Source of the DNA: Massilia niastensis DSM 21313
GTDB taxonomy: Bacteria > Pseudomonadota > Gammaproteobacteria > Burkholderiales > Burkholderiaceae_D
Direction of reading: 5' to 3'
Length of the DNA: 64,000 bases
Assembly: GCF_000382345.1 (NCBI RefSeq)
Contig: NZ_KB908108.1
Location: forward strand, 1 to 64,000
In this document: positions 19,505 to 28,635 of the stretch, piece by piece
Layout: each line of letters begins with the position of its first letter
How positions within the stretch are numbered: the stretch's first letter is position 1
The notes under the pieces: generated by a model
What the model was told of the DNA's origin: nothing
Databases searched by the model: none
Seen by the model: only the letters and a program-made list of their open reading frames with translations
Translations under genes and position numbers: made by a program

Positions 19505-21963
19505 GCCGCGGCCGCCTTTTCCAGTTCGCGCACCATGCGCGCGACCCGCTCGGACAGCTTCTCGCTGCTGACCTTTTCGCGGTAGCGCTCGACCATCAGG
19601 GTGAAGCCGAAGGGCGTGGCGCGCTGCACCTCGTGGAAGGCGATGCGGCGCCCATGCAGGGCGGTGAGCGTGTCGCGCAGGCGGGTCAGCTCCAGTTCCT
19701 GCTCCATCACCTCGCGCTGGGCCTGGCTCAGGAGCAGGTTGCCGGAATCGTGTTTGCGGAACACTTCGAAGAACAGCGAGGACGAGGCCTGCAGCTGGCG
19801 CGCCGATTTCGGCTGGCCCGGATAGCCCTGGAAGATCAGCCCGGCGATGCGCGCCACTTCGCGGAAGCGCTGCTGCGAGAGCTGGGTCGCGTTCAGGCTT
19901 TCCAGCACGTCTTCCAGCAGGGTGCCGGTATCGAACAGGCCGATGCCGGCGCCGGTCTCCGCGTCGAAGATCCCGGCCCAGTCGACCGCCTCGGGCGCCA
20001 GCAGCTCGAAGCCGTAGTCGTTGACGGCGATCGAGAACGTGATCGGCCGGGTGCGCGCGATGCGCCAGGCGAACAGTGAGGCCAGTCCCATGTGCACGGC
20101 GCGCCCGCCGAACGGATACACGAACAGGTGGCAGCCTTCGCGGCTCTTCATGCGCTCGACCACCAGGGTCTCGGGCGTCGGCAGCGACGACCAGCGCTGC
20201 TGGACCTCGATCAGCGGGCGCAGCGCCTTCATCTCGGGTCCGTCGAACACGCCCTGCTCGGCCAGCCGCAGCTCTTCCAGGGCGGCGCGGGACAGCTCGT
20301 CCGACATCGGCATCTTGACGCCCGACCAGCGCACGATGGCGCCGCGCGTGCCGGTGGCGCGCTTCACGAAGGCCGTCATCTCGTGCACGCGGATGAATTC
20401 GAGGATGCGCCCGCTGAACAGGAAGTGGTCGCCCGGCTTGAGGCGCCCGATGAAGGACTCCTCGACGCTGCCGAGCCGTCCGCCGCTCATGTACTTCACC
20501 TGGATCGTCGAATCGGAGACGATGGTGCCGATGCCCATCCGGTGGCGCCGGCCGATGGCGCTGTCCGGCACCCTGAACACGCCCGTCTCGTCGGGCAGCA
20601 CGCGCCGGTATTCCGGGTACACGGTCAGGCTCTGGCCGCCGCGCGCCACGAAATCCAGCGCCCACTGCCATTCCTCTTCGTCGAGCGTGCGGTAGGACCA
20701 GCTGCTGCGCACCTCGTCGAACAGCTCGGCCGCATCGAAGCCGCCGCCCAGCGCCACCGTCACCAGGTGCTGCACCAGCACGTCGAAGGGCTTGTTCGGC
20801 ACGTAGCGTCCCTCGATGCGGCGCGCCGCCACCGCCTTCCTGGCGCCGGCCGCTTCCAGCAGTTCCAGGCTGTTGGTCGGCACCAGGGTCACGCGCGAGA
20901 TCCGTCCCGGCGCGTGGCCGCTGCGCCCCGCCCGCTGCAGCAGGCGCGCGATGCCCTTGGCGCTGCCGACCTGCAGCACCCGCTCGACCGGCAGGAAGTC
21001 CACGCCCAGGTCCAGGCTGGCGGTGCAGATCACCGCCTTCAGCACGCCGTTCTTCAGGCCCAGCTCGACCCATTCGCGCACGTCGCGGTCGAGCGAGCCG
21101 TGGTGCAGCGCGATCACGCCGGCCCAGTCGGGCCGCGCCTCGAGGATGTTCTGGTACCAGATCTCGGACTGCGCACGGGTGTTGGTGAACACCAGGGTCG
21201 CCTCGTAGTCCTCGATTTCCCTGATCACCGGCTCCAGCATCTGCATGCCGAGGTGCGCGCCCCAGGGAAAGCGCGCCACGTTGGCGGGGATCAGGCAGTC
21301 GACCACGATCTTCTTGCGCTGGTCGCCCTCGACCAGCACGCCCTCGTCCCGGCCCAGCAGCACCTGGCGCGCCAGGTCGAGGTCGCCCATGGTGGCCGAC
21401 ACGCCCCACACCAGCAGCTGCGGGCGCCAGCGGCGCAGCCGCGCCAGCGCCAGCTGCACCTGCACGCCGCGCTTGCTGCCCATCAGTTCGTGCCACTCGT
21501 CGACGATGATCATGTCCAGGTGGCGGAACTGCTCCTGCGCCGCCGCGTGGCTGAGCATCAGGGACAGGCTCTCGGGCGTGGTCACCAGGGCGGCCGGCAT
21601 GCTGCGCGTCTGGCGCGCCCGTTCGGCCGAACCGGTGTCGCCGGTGCGCGCGCCGATGCGCCATTCCGGCAGCAGCACGGCGGCCGAATCTTCCAGCGCG
21701 CGCTGGGTGTCGGCGGCGAGCGCGCGCATCGGCGTGATCCACAGCACCCGCAGGCCGGAGGCGCGCCGGTTCGCTTCCAGCCCGGCGCGCTGCAGGGCCG
21801 CGAACCAGACCGCGAAGGTCTTGCCGGCGCCGGTATTCGCGTGCAGCAGGCCCGATTGCCCGGCCAGCGCGGCCTCCCAGACCTCGCGCTGGAACGGGAA
21901 GGCCTTCCAGCCCTTCTCGGCCAGCCAGGCCTTGATACGCTTGCTGACGTCGTTGCCGCTCAT
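19501..21963 (-). CDS. Ligase-associated DEXH-box helicase (Lhr-Core type)
   Basis: The 820-residue product is a superfamily 2 DNA helicase of the Lhr family: Walker A HANTGAGKTF (Lys48), DEWHEL as the DEXH box, GVSATMGD motif III, and LLQRAGRSGHAPG motif VI, followed by the winged-helix and Lhr-specific domains. In the four-gene set it is thought to act with the exonuclease, ligase and phosphoesterase in DNA repair. Its length fits Lhr-Core without a C-terminal extension. Here it is separated from exo and lig by about 2 kb carrying a diguanylate cyclase. The chosen ATG lacks a clear ribosome site. Confidence 0.94.
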   Translation of the reverse strand: MSGNDVSKRIKAWLAEKGWKAFPFQREVWEAALAGQSGLLHANTGAGKTFAVWFAALQRAGLEANRRASGLRVLWITPMRALAADTQRALEDSAAVLLPEWRIGARTGDTGSAERARQTRSMPAALVTTPESLSLMLSHAAAQEQFRHLDMIIVDEWHELMGSKRGVQVQLALARLRRWRPQLLVWGVSATMGDLDLARQVLLGRDEGVLVEGDQRKKIVVDCLIPANVARFPWGAHLGMQMLEPVIREIEDYEATLVFTNTRAQSEIWYQNILEARPDWAGVIALHHGSLDRDVREWVELGLKNGVLKAVICTASLDLGVDFLPVERVLQVGSAKGIARLLQRAGRSGHAPGRISRVTLVPTNSLELLEAAGARKAVAARRIEGRYVPNKPFDVLVQHLVTVALGGGFDAAELFDEVRSSWSYRTLDEEEWQWALDFVARGGQSLTVYPEYRRVLPDETGVFRVPDSAIGRRHRMGIGTIVSDSTIQVKYMSGGRLGSVEESFIGRLKPGDHFLFSGRILEFIRVHEMTAFVKRATGTRGAIVRWSGVKMPMSDELSRAALEELRLAEQGVFDGPEMKALRPLIEVQQRWSSLPTPETLVVERMKSREGCHLFVYPFGGRAVHMGLASLFAWRIARTRPITFSIAVNDYGFELLAPEAVDWAGIFDAETGAGIGLFDTGTLLEDVLESLNATQLSQQRFREVARIAGLIFQGYPGQPKSARQLQASSSLFFEVFRKHDSGNLLLSQAQREVMEQELELTRLRDTLTALHGRRIAFHEVQRATPFGFTLMVERYREKVSSEKLSERVARMVRELEKAAAA

Positions 21964-22000
21964 GGGATGGGTCGAAGTCCGTGTCTCATGGTCGAATACG

Positions 22001-22033
22001 CCCCAAATTCACCTCCGTGTCCGCGGTTTGGGG
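22001..22033. promoter_or_regulatory. Inverted repeat upstream of the Lhr-type helicase
   Basis: CCCCAAA (22001-22007) and TTTGGGG (22027-22033) are perfect 7-bp inverted repeats separated by 19 bp, starting 38 bp upstream of the helicase ATG. The arrangement would suit a dimeric regulator or a looped leader. It does not match the LexA consensus. Confidence 0.3.
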
Positions 22034-22155
22034 TCATCATACACTGCAGGAACCGGCGAGAAAGTGCTAGGTGAAGTAAGCTCATTGCGTGTATTGTTTT
22101 TTTTCGCATCAAGTATGCCGATCGCGTCATCGCAGCCCTGGTTGAGATTAAGGAA

Positions 22156-22392
22156 ATGAGCAATCGTCAAAATCGATCCGATGTCGATACTGCAAAGGCG
22201 GTCACGCGCGGCATCAATATCCTGACCGTGCGCAACCGCTCAGTGGCGCAGAAATACATGGAATACAAGCGTGTTCCCCCGAGTGTCATCACGCGCGTGC
22301 TCGACAATCCGTCGTCGCGTCGCATGCCCAGTGCGGAGCAGCTGATTTCGGAAGCCATCACCCCTTCGTCCCCAAGCCCTGCCGACGAATAG
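22156..22392 (+). CDS. Small conserved-looking protein of unknown function
   Basis: The 78-residue product (starting MSNRQNRSDVDTAKAV) is basic in its first two thirds, with a predicted helical region (RSVAQKYMEYKRVPPSVITRVL) and a Ser/Pro-rich acidic tail. No signal peptide or membrane helix is visible. TTAAGGAA lies immediately before the ATG, closer than usual. The gene is divergent from the helicase and 85 bp before the diguanylate cyclase. I do not recognise the family; coding is likely but not proven. Confidence 0.55.
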   Translation: MSNRQNRSDVDTAKAVTRGINILTVRNRSVAQKYMEYKRVPPSVITRVLDNPSSRRMPSAEQLISEAITPSSPSPADE

Positions 22393-22477
22393 CCGGGCTG
22401 CCAGCCGTAGCCGGATCAGCCCGGTCCGTCACCACGGATCTCCCCGGGCAGCAGCCAACACAGGAGACCCGCGAGCA

Positions 22478-23551
22478 ATGAGGAAGCCTCAGGCAGAAGC
22501 GAGACAGCTCGGCCCGGCCCAGCTGCGCGTACTGCTGACACTGTCGCGCGAACTGCTCCAGGCCGACGAGGCGGGCAGCTCGCTCGAACTGGTCGGCCGC
22601 GCCCTGGCCGAGATGATCCGGCCCGACTCGGCCTTGCTGCTCCTGCGCGGCGAGCGGCTGGATATCGTCGGGTTCGACAACCGCGGCGTCGCCCATCCAG
22701 CCGGAACCGGCCATGCGCTGTATCAAACCGCGATGGCCCTGTTGTCCGGCGTGGGGCCGGCCGTGCACGACAAGGCGCATGGCAACCGGCGGTGCGAACA
22801 CGTCGGGCAGCGTACACTCGCCCTGGCCGTGCCGGCGCATGCCGCGATTGCCGCTCTCGCCGTTGCATGGGACCATGAGCCGAGCGCAGCAGAGCTGGAC
22901 AGGTGCAGACAGGCGCTGTCGCATATCCTGGAGCTGACTGCGGCGGCGCTGGGCAAGATCGAGGCGCGCAGCTCGCTGGAGCGGCTCGTGTGGGACCAGC
23001 GCGAGCAGATCGCACACAGCTCCGATGCCCATGCCGCGGAACTGGCGCGACGGGACGAGACGGCGACCAAGATGCGCATGCTGTCGCTGACCGACGTCCT
23101 GACGGGCTTGTACAACCGGCGCGGCTTTTTCCTGCAGGCGGAGCAGGTCTTCAAGGTGGCGCAGCGCAAGCATGCCAACAGCGCCGTGATCTTCGCGGAC
23201 ATCGATGGCCTGAAGCGCGTGAACGACGACCTCGGCCACGACATGGGCGATCGCCTGATACGGGACGCCGCGATCGTGTTCCGCCAGTCCTTTCGCCAGG
23301 CCGACGTGGTGTCGCGTCTTGGCGGAGACGAGTTCGTCGCCTACACCCTCGACGACGAGCAACCGGAAGCGATCCTGGCGCGTATCCGGGCCAGGCTGCG
23401 CGCGTTCAATCTCAGCCAGGAACGGCCGTACAGCGTGTCGATCAGTGTCGGAGTCGTGCAATGCGATCCGGGCGGCGCGCAGACGCTGTCGCACTATGTG
23501 CAGCTGGCCGACAGGCAGATGTATGCCCAGAAGCGCAGCCGCCTCCATTAA
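22478..23551 (+). CDS. Diguanylate cyclase with GAF-like sensor region
   Basis: The 357-residue product would make cyclic di-GMP from two GTP. The C-terminal GGDEF domain is complete: the active site GGDEF is at residues 282-286, and the product-inhibition site RQAD (273-276) lies exactly five residues before it, so feedback inhibition is expected. DVLTGLYNRRGFF marks the domain start. Residues 1-160 form a soluble, GAF-like region, and a charged helix (160-200) links the two. There is no membrane segment. It stands on the plus strand inside an otherwise minus-strand DNA-repair block. Confidence 0.9.
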   Translation: MRKPQAEARQLGPAQLRVLLTLSRELLQADEAGSSLELVGRALAEMIRPDSALLLLRGERLDIVGFDNRGVAHPAGTGHALYQTAMALLSGVGPAVHDKAHGNRRCEHVGQRTLALAVPAHAAIAALAVAWDHEPSAAELDRCRQALSHILELTAAALGKIEARSSLERLVWDQREQIAHSSDAHAAELARRDETATKMRMLSLTDVLTGLYNRRGFFLQAEQVFKVAQRKHANSAVIFADIDGLKRVNDDLGHDMGDRLIRDAAIVFRQSFRQADVVSRLGGDEFVAYTLDDEQPEAILARIRARLRAFNLSQERPYSVSISVGVVQCDPGGAQTLSHYVQLADRQMYAQKRSRLH

Positions 23552-23585
23552 GGATGCAAACAGGCGCGCCCGGGGCGACTGCGGT

Positions 23586-23837
23586 TCATCTGTCCGTCTC
23601 GAACGATTCTTCGTTCTCCGCGGTCGCGCGCTCCGCAGCCATGCCGTCTTCCCGCGCCTCGAAATCGTCATCGACCTCCGGCGGGTTCAGCATGTCCGCC
23701 AGCATCGCTTGCAGTTCCGGCGTGTCCCACGGCTCGCCACTGCGCTCTTTCGTATGGATATAGTGCCTGATTTCGCTTTCCTGCTCGTCCGTTAACGGAA
23801 GGCCGCGGAAAGTCGTCTTGGGGATGTCCTCATTCAT
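23586..23837 (-). CDS. Small acidic protein of unknown function
   Basis: The 83-residue product (starting MNEDIPKTTFRGLPLTDEQE) is strongly acidic, especially after residue 50. Its middle part, IRHYIHTKERSGEPWDTPEL, looks like a folded helical core. An in-frame TTG eight codons upstream is less likely than the ATG at 23837; neither has a strong ribosome site. It converges with the diguanylate cyclase, with 34 bp between stops, and lies 176 bp after the ligase gene on the same strand. The family is not recognised. Confidence 0.6.
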   Translation of the reverse strand: MNEDIPKTTFRGLPLTDEQESEIRHYIHTKERSGEPWDTPELQAMLADMLNPPEVDDDFEAREDGMAAERATAENEESFETDR

Positions 23838-24013
23838 GATGCTCACACTTTCGATCAACAACGCCGAACGGTTTGCGGTCGGGCCGAGCGCGGCGTTGCG
23901 CCGGCGGCGACGAGACGGGCGCTTCCAACGAACCCGTACACCTCGAATCTATACGTATTTCTTGTCGGCAGGCGCACGTGTGACCGTTTTTTGCGCAGTG
24001 CCGGGTAGCCTGC

Positions 24014-25648
24014 TCATGGCGTCGCCGCGGCCAGCAGGCCCTTGAGGGTGTCGAGGGTGTCGGCTTCCTCGACCGGCTTGTCCTCGCGCCGGCGCAGGAT
24101 GCGCGGGAAGCGCACCGCGATCCCGGCCTTGTGGCGCGGCGAGAGCTGGATGCCTTCGAAGCCGATCTCGAACACCATGGTCGGCTTGACCGAGCGCACC
24201 GGCCCGAACTTCTCGATCGTGGTGCGGCGGATCGCATTGTCGACCTGGGCGATCTCGGCGTCGGTCAGGCCGGAATACGCCTTCGCGAACGGCACCAGGC
24301 GGCGCCCGGCGCCCTCGCCGTCCCAGACCGCGAAGGTGTAGTCGGTGTAGAGCGAGGCGCGCCGTCCGCTGCCCGGCTGGGCGTACAGCAGCACGGCGTC
24401 CACCGTGTAGGGATCGATCTTCCACTTCCACCAGGTGCCCACGTCCTTGGTCCGTCCCACGCCATAGCGCGCCTCGCGCGCCTTGAGCATCATCCCTTCC
24501 ACGCTGCGCGCACGGGAGGCGGCGCGCAGCTCCGCCAGCTCGTCCCAGCTGGCGGCCCGCACCAGCGGCGACAGGCGCAGCTGCGCCTGCGCCAGCGCGG
24601 CGACCTCGGTTTCCAGCAGCGCGCGCCGCTCGTGCTGGGGCAGATGGCGCAGGTCGACGCCATCGAGCTCCAGCAGGTCGTAGCAGCACAGCACGGCCGG
24701 CAGTTCGGCCAGCAGCTTGCCCGACAAGGTCTTGCGGCCGATGCGCTTCTGCAGGTCGGCGAACGGGCTTGGGACGTCGCAGCCGGGCTGCCAGATCAGC
24801 ACCTCGCCGTCCAGCACCATGCCCTCCGGCAGGCGCAGCGCGGCCAGCTCGGGGAAGCGCTCGGTGATCAGGTCTTCGCCGCGCGACCACAGGTAGCTCT
24901 GGCCGCCGCGCCGCACCAGCTGGGCGCGGATGCCGTCGTACTTCCATTCGACGATCCAGTCGTCGACCTCGCCCAGCGCGGATGGCTCGCCCTGCAGCTG
25001 GTGGGCCAGGAAGAAGGGATACGGCTGGCCGCCGCGCAGCTGGTGTTCCGCGTCGGTCTGCTCGGCGATCAGCTGCAGGAAACCCGCGGCGGTCGGCGCC
25101 ACCCGGCCGTCGGTCCAGCCCATCAGGCGCTGGGCGATCACCTTGCTGTCCACCGCCGCGATCGCGGCCAGCGCCCGCGTCACCAGCAGGCGCGAGACGC
25201 CGACCCGGAAGCCGCCGCCGATCAGCTTGACGAGCAGGAAGCGTTCGCGCCAGTCGAGTTCATCCCAGTAGCTGAACAGGGCTTCGCGGATGCGCCCGGG
25301 ATCGGCGCCGCGCAGCGGTCCGATGCGCTGTTCCATCCACTCGGCCAGGCCGACGTCGGAGCGCCGGGTCGGCGCCGGCAGGATGTGGGCGATGGTCTCG
25401 GCGAAGTCGCCGACCGCATGGTAGGACTCGTCGAACAGCCACTCGTCCAGGCCCGCGTAGTCGATCGCGTACTGGCGCAGCAGCTTGACCGGCACCGCCT
25501 GGCGCGGCTTGCCGCCGGCCAGGAAGTACACGGCCCAGGCGGCGTTTTCCGGGGTCGCGTGGGAGAAATACTGCTGCAGGGCGTCGAGCTTGCGGGTGGT
25601 GGACGTGGTTTCGTCCAGTTCGGCGTACAGGCGGGCGAATTCACGCAT
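24014..25648 (-). CDS. ATP-dependent DNA ligase (Lhr/Exo-associated)
   Basis: The 544-residue product seals nicks using ATP. Residues 1-200 form the N-terminal DNA-binding domain; motif I EWKYDGIRAQ contains the adenylated Lys236; LDGEVLIW is motif III and EGMMLKA motif IV; an OB-fold domain follows. It is typical of the stand-alone bacterial ligases encoded with an MBL exonuclease. The ATG has GGGAGAAG before it and lies inside the end of the exonuclease gene (8-base overlap), so the two are coupled. Confidence 0.95.
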   Translation of the reverse strand: MREFARLYAELDETTSTTRKLDALQQYFSHATPENAAWAVYFLAGGKPRQAVPVKLLRQYAIDYAGLDEWLFDESYHAVGDFAETIAHILPAPTRRSDVGLAEWMEQRIGPLRGADPGRIREALFSYWDELDWRERFLLVKLIGGGFRVGVSRLLVTRALAAIAAVDSKVIAQRLMGWTDGRVAPTAAGFLQLIAEQTDAEHQLRGGQPYPFFLAHQLQGEPSALGEVDDWIVEWKYDGIRAQLVRRGGQSYLWSRGEDLITERFPELAALRLPEGMVLDGEVLIWQPGCDVPSPFADLQKRIGRKTLSGKLLAELPAVLCCYDLLELDGVDLRHLPQHERRALLETEVAALAQAQLRLSPLVRAASWDELAELRAASRARSVEGMMLKAREARYGVGRTKDVGTWWKWKIDPYTVDAVLLYAQPGSGRRASLYTDYTFAVWDGEGAGRRLVPFAKAYSGLTDAEIAQVDNAIRRTTIEKFGPVRSVKPTMVFEIGFEGIQLSPRHKAGIAVRFPRILRRREDKPVEEADTLDTLKGLLAAATP

Positions 25649-26699
25649 CGGCTTCTCCCGCGGGCGCCTCCGCTTCCTGCGCGGCGGCCCGGCCGGCCGG
25701 CGGGGTCGACTCGTCTTCTTCCTCGTCCCCGTATTCGGTGTCGAAGCCGGCGGCGTCCAGGCCGTTCTGGCACAGCCAGCGCACCAGCACCGGGATCGAG
25801 CCGTGGGTGACGATCACGCGCCCGGCTTCGGTCGCCTTGATCGCGCTCATCAGGCCCGGCCAGTCGGCATGGTCGGACAGCACGAAGCCGCGGTCCACGC
25901 CGCGCCGGCGGCGCGCGCCGCGCAGCAGCATCCAGCCGCTGGCGAAGGCGTCGCTGTAGTCGCCGAAGCGCTTCATCCAGGGCGAACCGCTGGCGGACGG
26001 CGGCGCCACCACGATGGCGCGGCGCAGGTCGGCCTTGTCGACCTCGCTGACCATGCGGGTCTCGGGCAAGGCCACGCCGCCGGCGCGGTAGACCCGGTTC
26101 AGCGGCTCGACCGCGCCGTGGCAGACGATCGGCCCGATCGACGGATCGAGGCCCGACAGGATGCGCTGCGCCTTGCCGAAGGCGTAGGCGAATACCACCG
26201 AGCAGCGTCCCGCCTCGGCGTTACGGCGCCACCAGGCATTGATCTCGTCGAGGATCTGCTGTTCCGGCTCCCAGCGGTAGATCGGCAGGCCGAAGGTCGA
26301 TTCGGTGATGAAGGTGTCGCAGCGCACCGGCTCGAAGGGCGCGCAGGTCTTGTCCGGCTCGACCTTGTAGTCGCCCGAGGCGACCCAGACCTCGCCGCCG
26401 CATTCCATCCGGACCTGCGCCGAGCCGAGCACGTGGCCGGCCGGGTGCAGCGAGATCGCCACGCCGTTGTGGACGACCCGCTCGCCGTAGGCGACGCCGT
26501 CGATCGAGATGTCGCCCAGCCGCGACTTCAGCACGTTCACGCCGGCTTCGGCCGACAGGTAGTGCCCGTGCCCGTAGCGCGCATGGTCGCCATGGGCATG
26601 CGTGATCACGGCGCGCTCGACCGGCCGCCACGGGTCGATGTAGAACTGGCCCGGTACGCAATACAGTCCTTCCTTGCGGACGACGACCATGTCTCCCAT
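25641..26699 (-). CDS. Ligase-associated metallo-beta-lactamase-fold DNA exonuclease
   Basis: The 352-residue product belongs to the MBL/beta-CASP-like nucleases. The metal site THAHGDHARYG (His34, His36, Asp38, His39) and later SGDYK, SDHADW and VTHG motifs are present. In the Lhr-Lig-Exo-Pde set this enzyme trims DNA ends for the ligase. A GGGGAAGGGA ribosome site precedes the ATG and lies in the 17-bp gap after recQ, so recQ, exo and lig form one transcription unit. The C terminus is an acidic, Ala-rich tail. Confidence 0.93.
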   Translation of the reverse strand: MGDMVVVRKEGLYCVPGQFYIDPWRPVERAVITHAHGDHARYGHGHYLSAEAGVNVLKSRLGDISIDGVAYGERVVHNGVAISLHPAGHVLGSAQVRMECGGEVWVASGDYKVEPDKTCAPFEPVRCDTFITESTFGLPIYRWEPEQQILDEINAWWRRNAEAGRCSVVFAYAFGKAQRILSGLDPSIGPIVCHGAVEPLNRVYRAGGVALPETRMVSEVDKADLRRAIVVAPPSASGSPWMKRFGDYSDAFASGWMLLRGARRRRGVDRGFVLSDHADWPGLMSAIKATEAGRVIVTHGSIPVLVRWLCQNGLDAAGFDTEYGDEEEDESTPPAGRAAAQEAEAPAGEADA

Positions 26700-26716
26700 G
26701 CGGTCCCTTCCCCGGA

Positions 26717-28426
26717 TCAGGCCGGCTCGAGGTAGTCGGCCAGGAAGCTGCGGCTGTCCTGGTCCGGGAACGCCAGCGTCACCTGGTCGCCGGCCACGGC
26801 CGTCACCACGCCTTCGCCATACCTGGGCGCCTTGGCGCGTGCGCCGACCTCGAAGCGCGGACCGCTCGGCTCGGGTGCCGGCGCGCGGTCGAACTCGTCG
26901 TCGCGGATGGCGATGTCTTCGGTCAGGGCGAGCGCCGGCGGGTTCAGGCAGTTATCGCAGCGGCAGCACTTCTCGAAACCGGGCGCCTCGTCGCCGAAAT
27001 AGTCGAGCAGCAGCTTCCAGCGGCAAAAGCCGCTGACCGCATAGCCTACCATCTGCTCGAGCGCTTCGCGATCGCGTTCCTGCTTCTGGACGTAGACCCG
27101 GGCCAGTCCGGCAAAGTCATCGGCCTTGGGCGCGGCCCTGGTCGGCAGGTATTCGAGCTTGCGGTTCTGGCGCAGCAGCTTGGCGTCCTTCAGCAGCTTC
27201 AGGCTGGCCTTGATGCTGGCCTCGGCGAGCTCCTCCAGCCGCTCCTCGATCCGCCCGGCGGTCACGGGGCCGTCGCCGAGCAGCACCTTCACCGTCTCGT
27301 AGATGGCCTTCAGTTCCTCGGCAGTCGGGTAATGCTTGATCAGGAAGAACTGCTGGATGCGCTTGTCGTCCTGCAGGAACAGCAGGGTGCACCGGGCGTC
27401 CAGGCCGTCGCGGCCGGCGCGGCCGGATTCCTGGTAGTAGGACTCCAGGTTGGCCGGGATCTGCAGGTGGATCACGAAGCGGGTATCGCTCTTGTCGATG
27501 CCCATGCCGAAGGCATTGGTCGCGACCATGACCCGCCGTTCGCCGTCCATGAACAGGTCCTGGTTCAGCTTGCGCTCGGCGGCCGGCAGCTTGCCGTGGT
27601 AGATCGTCACCGACTCGCCCGCCTCTTCCAGCACGGCCAGCATCTCTTCGGCGGCCTTGACGGTGGCGGCATAGACGATGCCCACGCCTTCGGTCTCGCG
27701 CACCAGGCGCAGGGCTTGCGCGTATTTCTCTTCCGCGTTCGTCACCTGCACCACGCAGTAATGCAGGTTGGGCCGGTAGATGCCGGTATTGATGACATTC
27801 ATTTTCGGCCGGTCGAGCTGCCGGGCGATGTCGTCCACCACCTCGTCGGTCGCGGTGGCGGTCAGCGCCAGGATCGGCGGCCGGCCCAGGGCGTCGATGG
27901 CGCCGGCCAGGCCGATGTAGGCCGGGCGGAAGTCATGCCCCCACTGCGAAATGCAGTGCGCTTCGTCGATCACGACGATGTCGAGCGTGACCTTGCGCAG
28001 CAACTCGATGAATTCCGGCGTCACCAGGCGCTCGGGGGTGCAGAACACGATCTCGCAGGCTTGCTCTTCGATGGCCTGGAGGGCGGCATGCTCTTCCTCG
28101 GCGTTCAGGCTGGAGTTGACCTGGACCGAGCGGATGCCGAGTTCCTCCAGCTTTTCGAGCTGGTCCTTCATCAGCGAGATCAGGGGCGAGACCACGACCG
28201 TGATCCCTTCCAGCATCCTGGCCGGGATCTGGTAGCACAGCGACTTGCCGCCGCCGGTGGGCATGATGGCCAGGGTGTCGCGACCGTCGAGGACGCTGTC
28301 GATGACGTTCTGCTGGCCTTCACGGAGTTGTTCGATGCCGAAGACGGAGTGCAGCAGCCGGCGGATGGTGTTGCGGCGCACGGCGAGCAGGCCGCGGTGC
28401 AGGAGGGTGGGGTCGTGTCGGGTCAT
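26717..28426 (-). CDS. recQ: RecQ-family ATP-dependent DNA helicase
   Basis: The 569-residue product has helicase motif I MPTGGGKSLCYQIP (Lys61), DEAHCISQWGHDFR, motif VI QESGRAGRDG and the RecQ zinc-binding region (FEKCCRCDNC). No HRDC domain is seen. Instead the last 50 residues form a small domain, VGARAKAPRYGEGVVTAV...FLADYL, like the beta-barrel found at the C terminus of some UvrD-type helicases. The ATG at 28426 is used; a GTG at 28438 is possible. It heads the exo-lig unit, linking RecQ to end processing and ligation. Confidence 0.93.
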   Translation of the reverse strand: MTRHDPTLLHRGLLAVRRNTIRRLLHSVFGIEQLREGQQNVIDSVLDGRDTLAIMPTGGGKSLCYQIPARMLEGITVVVSPLISLMKDQLEKLEELGIRSVQVNSSLNAEEEHAALQAIEEQACEIVFCTPERLVTPEFIELLRKVTLDIVVIDEAHCISQWGHDFRPAYIGLAGAIDALGRPPILALTATATDEVVDDIARQLDRPKMNVINTGIYRPNLHYCVVQVTNAEEKYAQALRLVRETEGVGIVYAATVKAAEEMLAVLEEAGESVTIYHGKLPAAERKLNQDLFMDGERRVMVATNAFGMGIDKSDTRFVIHLQIPANLESYYQESGRAGRDGLDARCTLLFLQDDKRIQQFFLIKHYPTAEELKAIYETVKVLLGDGPVTAGRIEERLEELAEASIKASLKLLKDAKLLRQNRKLEYLPTRAAPKADDFAGLARVYVQKQERDREALEQMVGYAVSGFCRWKLLLDYFGDEAPGFEKCCRCDNCLNPPALALTEDIAIRDDEFDRAPAPEPSGPRFEVGARAKAPRYGEGVVTAVAGDQVTLAFPDQDSRSFLADYLEPA

Positions 28427-28482
28427 GATAAGGCTCACTGTAGGTCCCGGACCCGGACTCGACTATAGGACCCGGCCTACTG

Positions 28483-28492
28483 CCTACGTAGG
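28483..28492. promoter_or_regulatory. Palindrome and short direct repeats upstream of recQ
   Basis: CCTACGTAGG (28483-28492) is a perfect palindrome about 57 bp upstream of the recQ ATG. Between it and the gene, GGACCCGG occurs twice (28449-28456 and 28468-28475), 19 bp apart. On the minus strand a TATAGT lies between the two copies and could be a -10 box. The function is unknown. Confidence 0.3.
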
Positions 28493-28635
28493 ATGCCCTC
28501 TTTTGGCTCATTGCGCCTGTTTGGCGCAAGGTTTATTCCTACAAATTGACGGAGAATTCGCTGATGCCTGCTGTCGGGGTATGTAGCTAATATGGCATCA
28601 CGATCAATAGCGAAGCTTAATCTCGGGAGAACATC

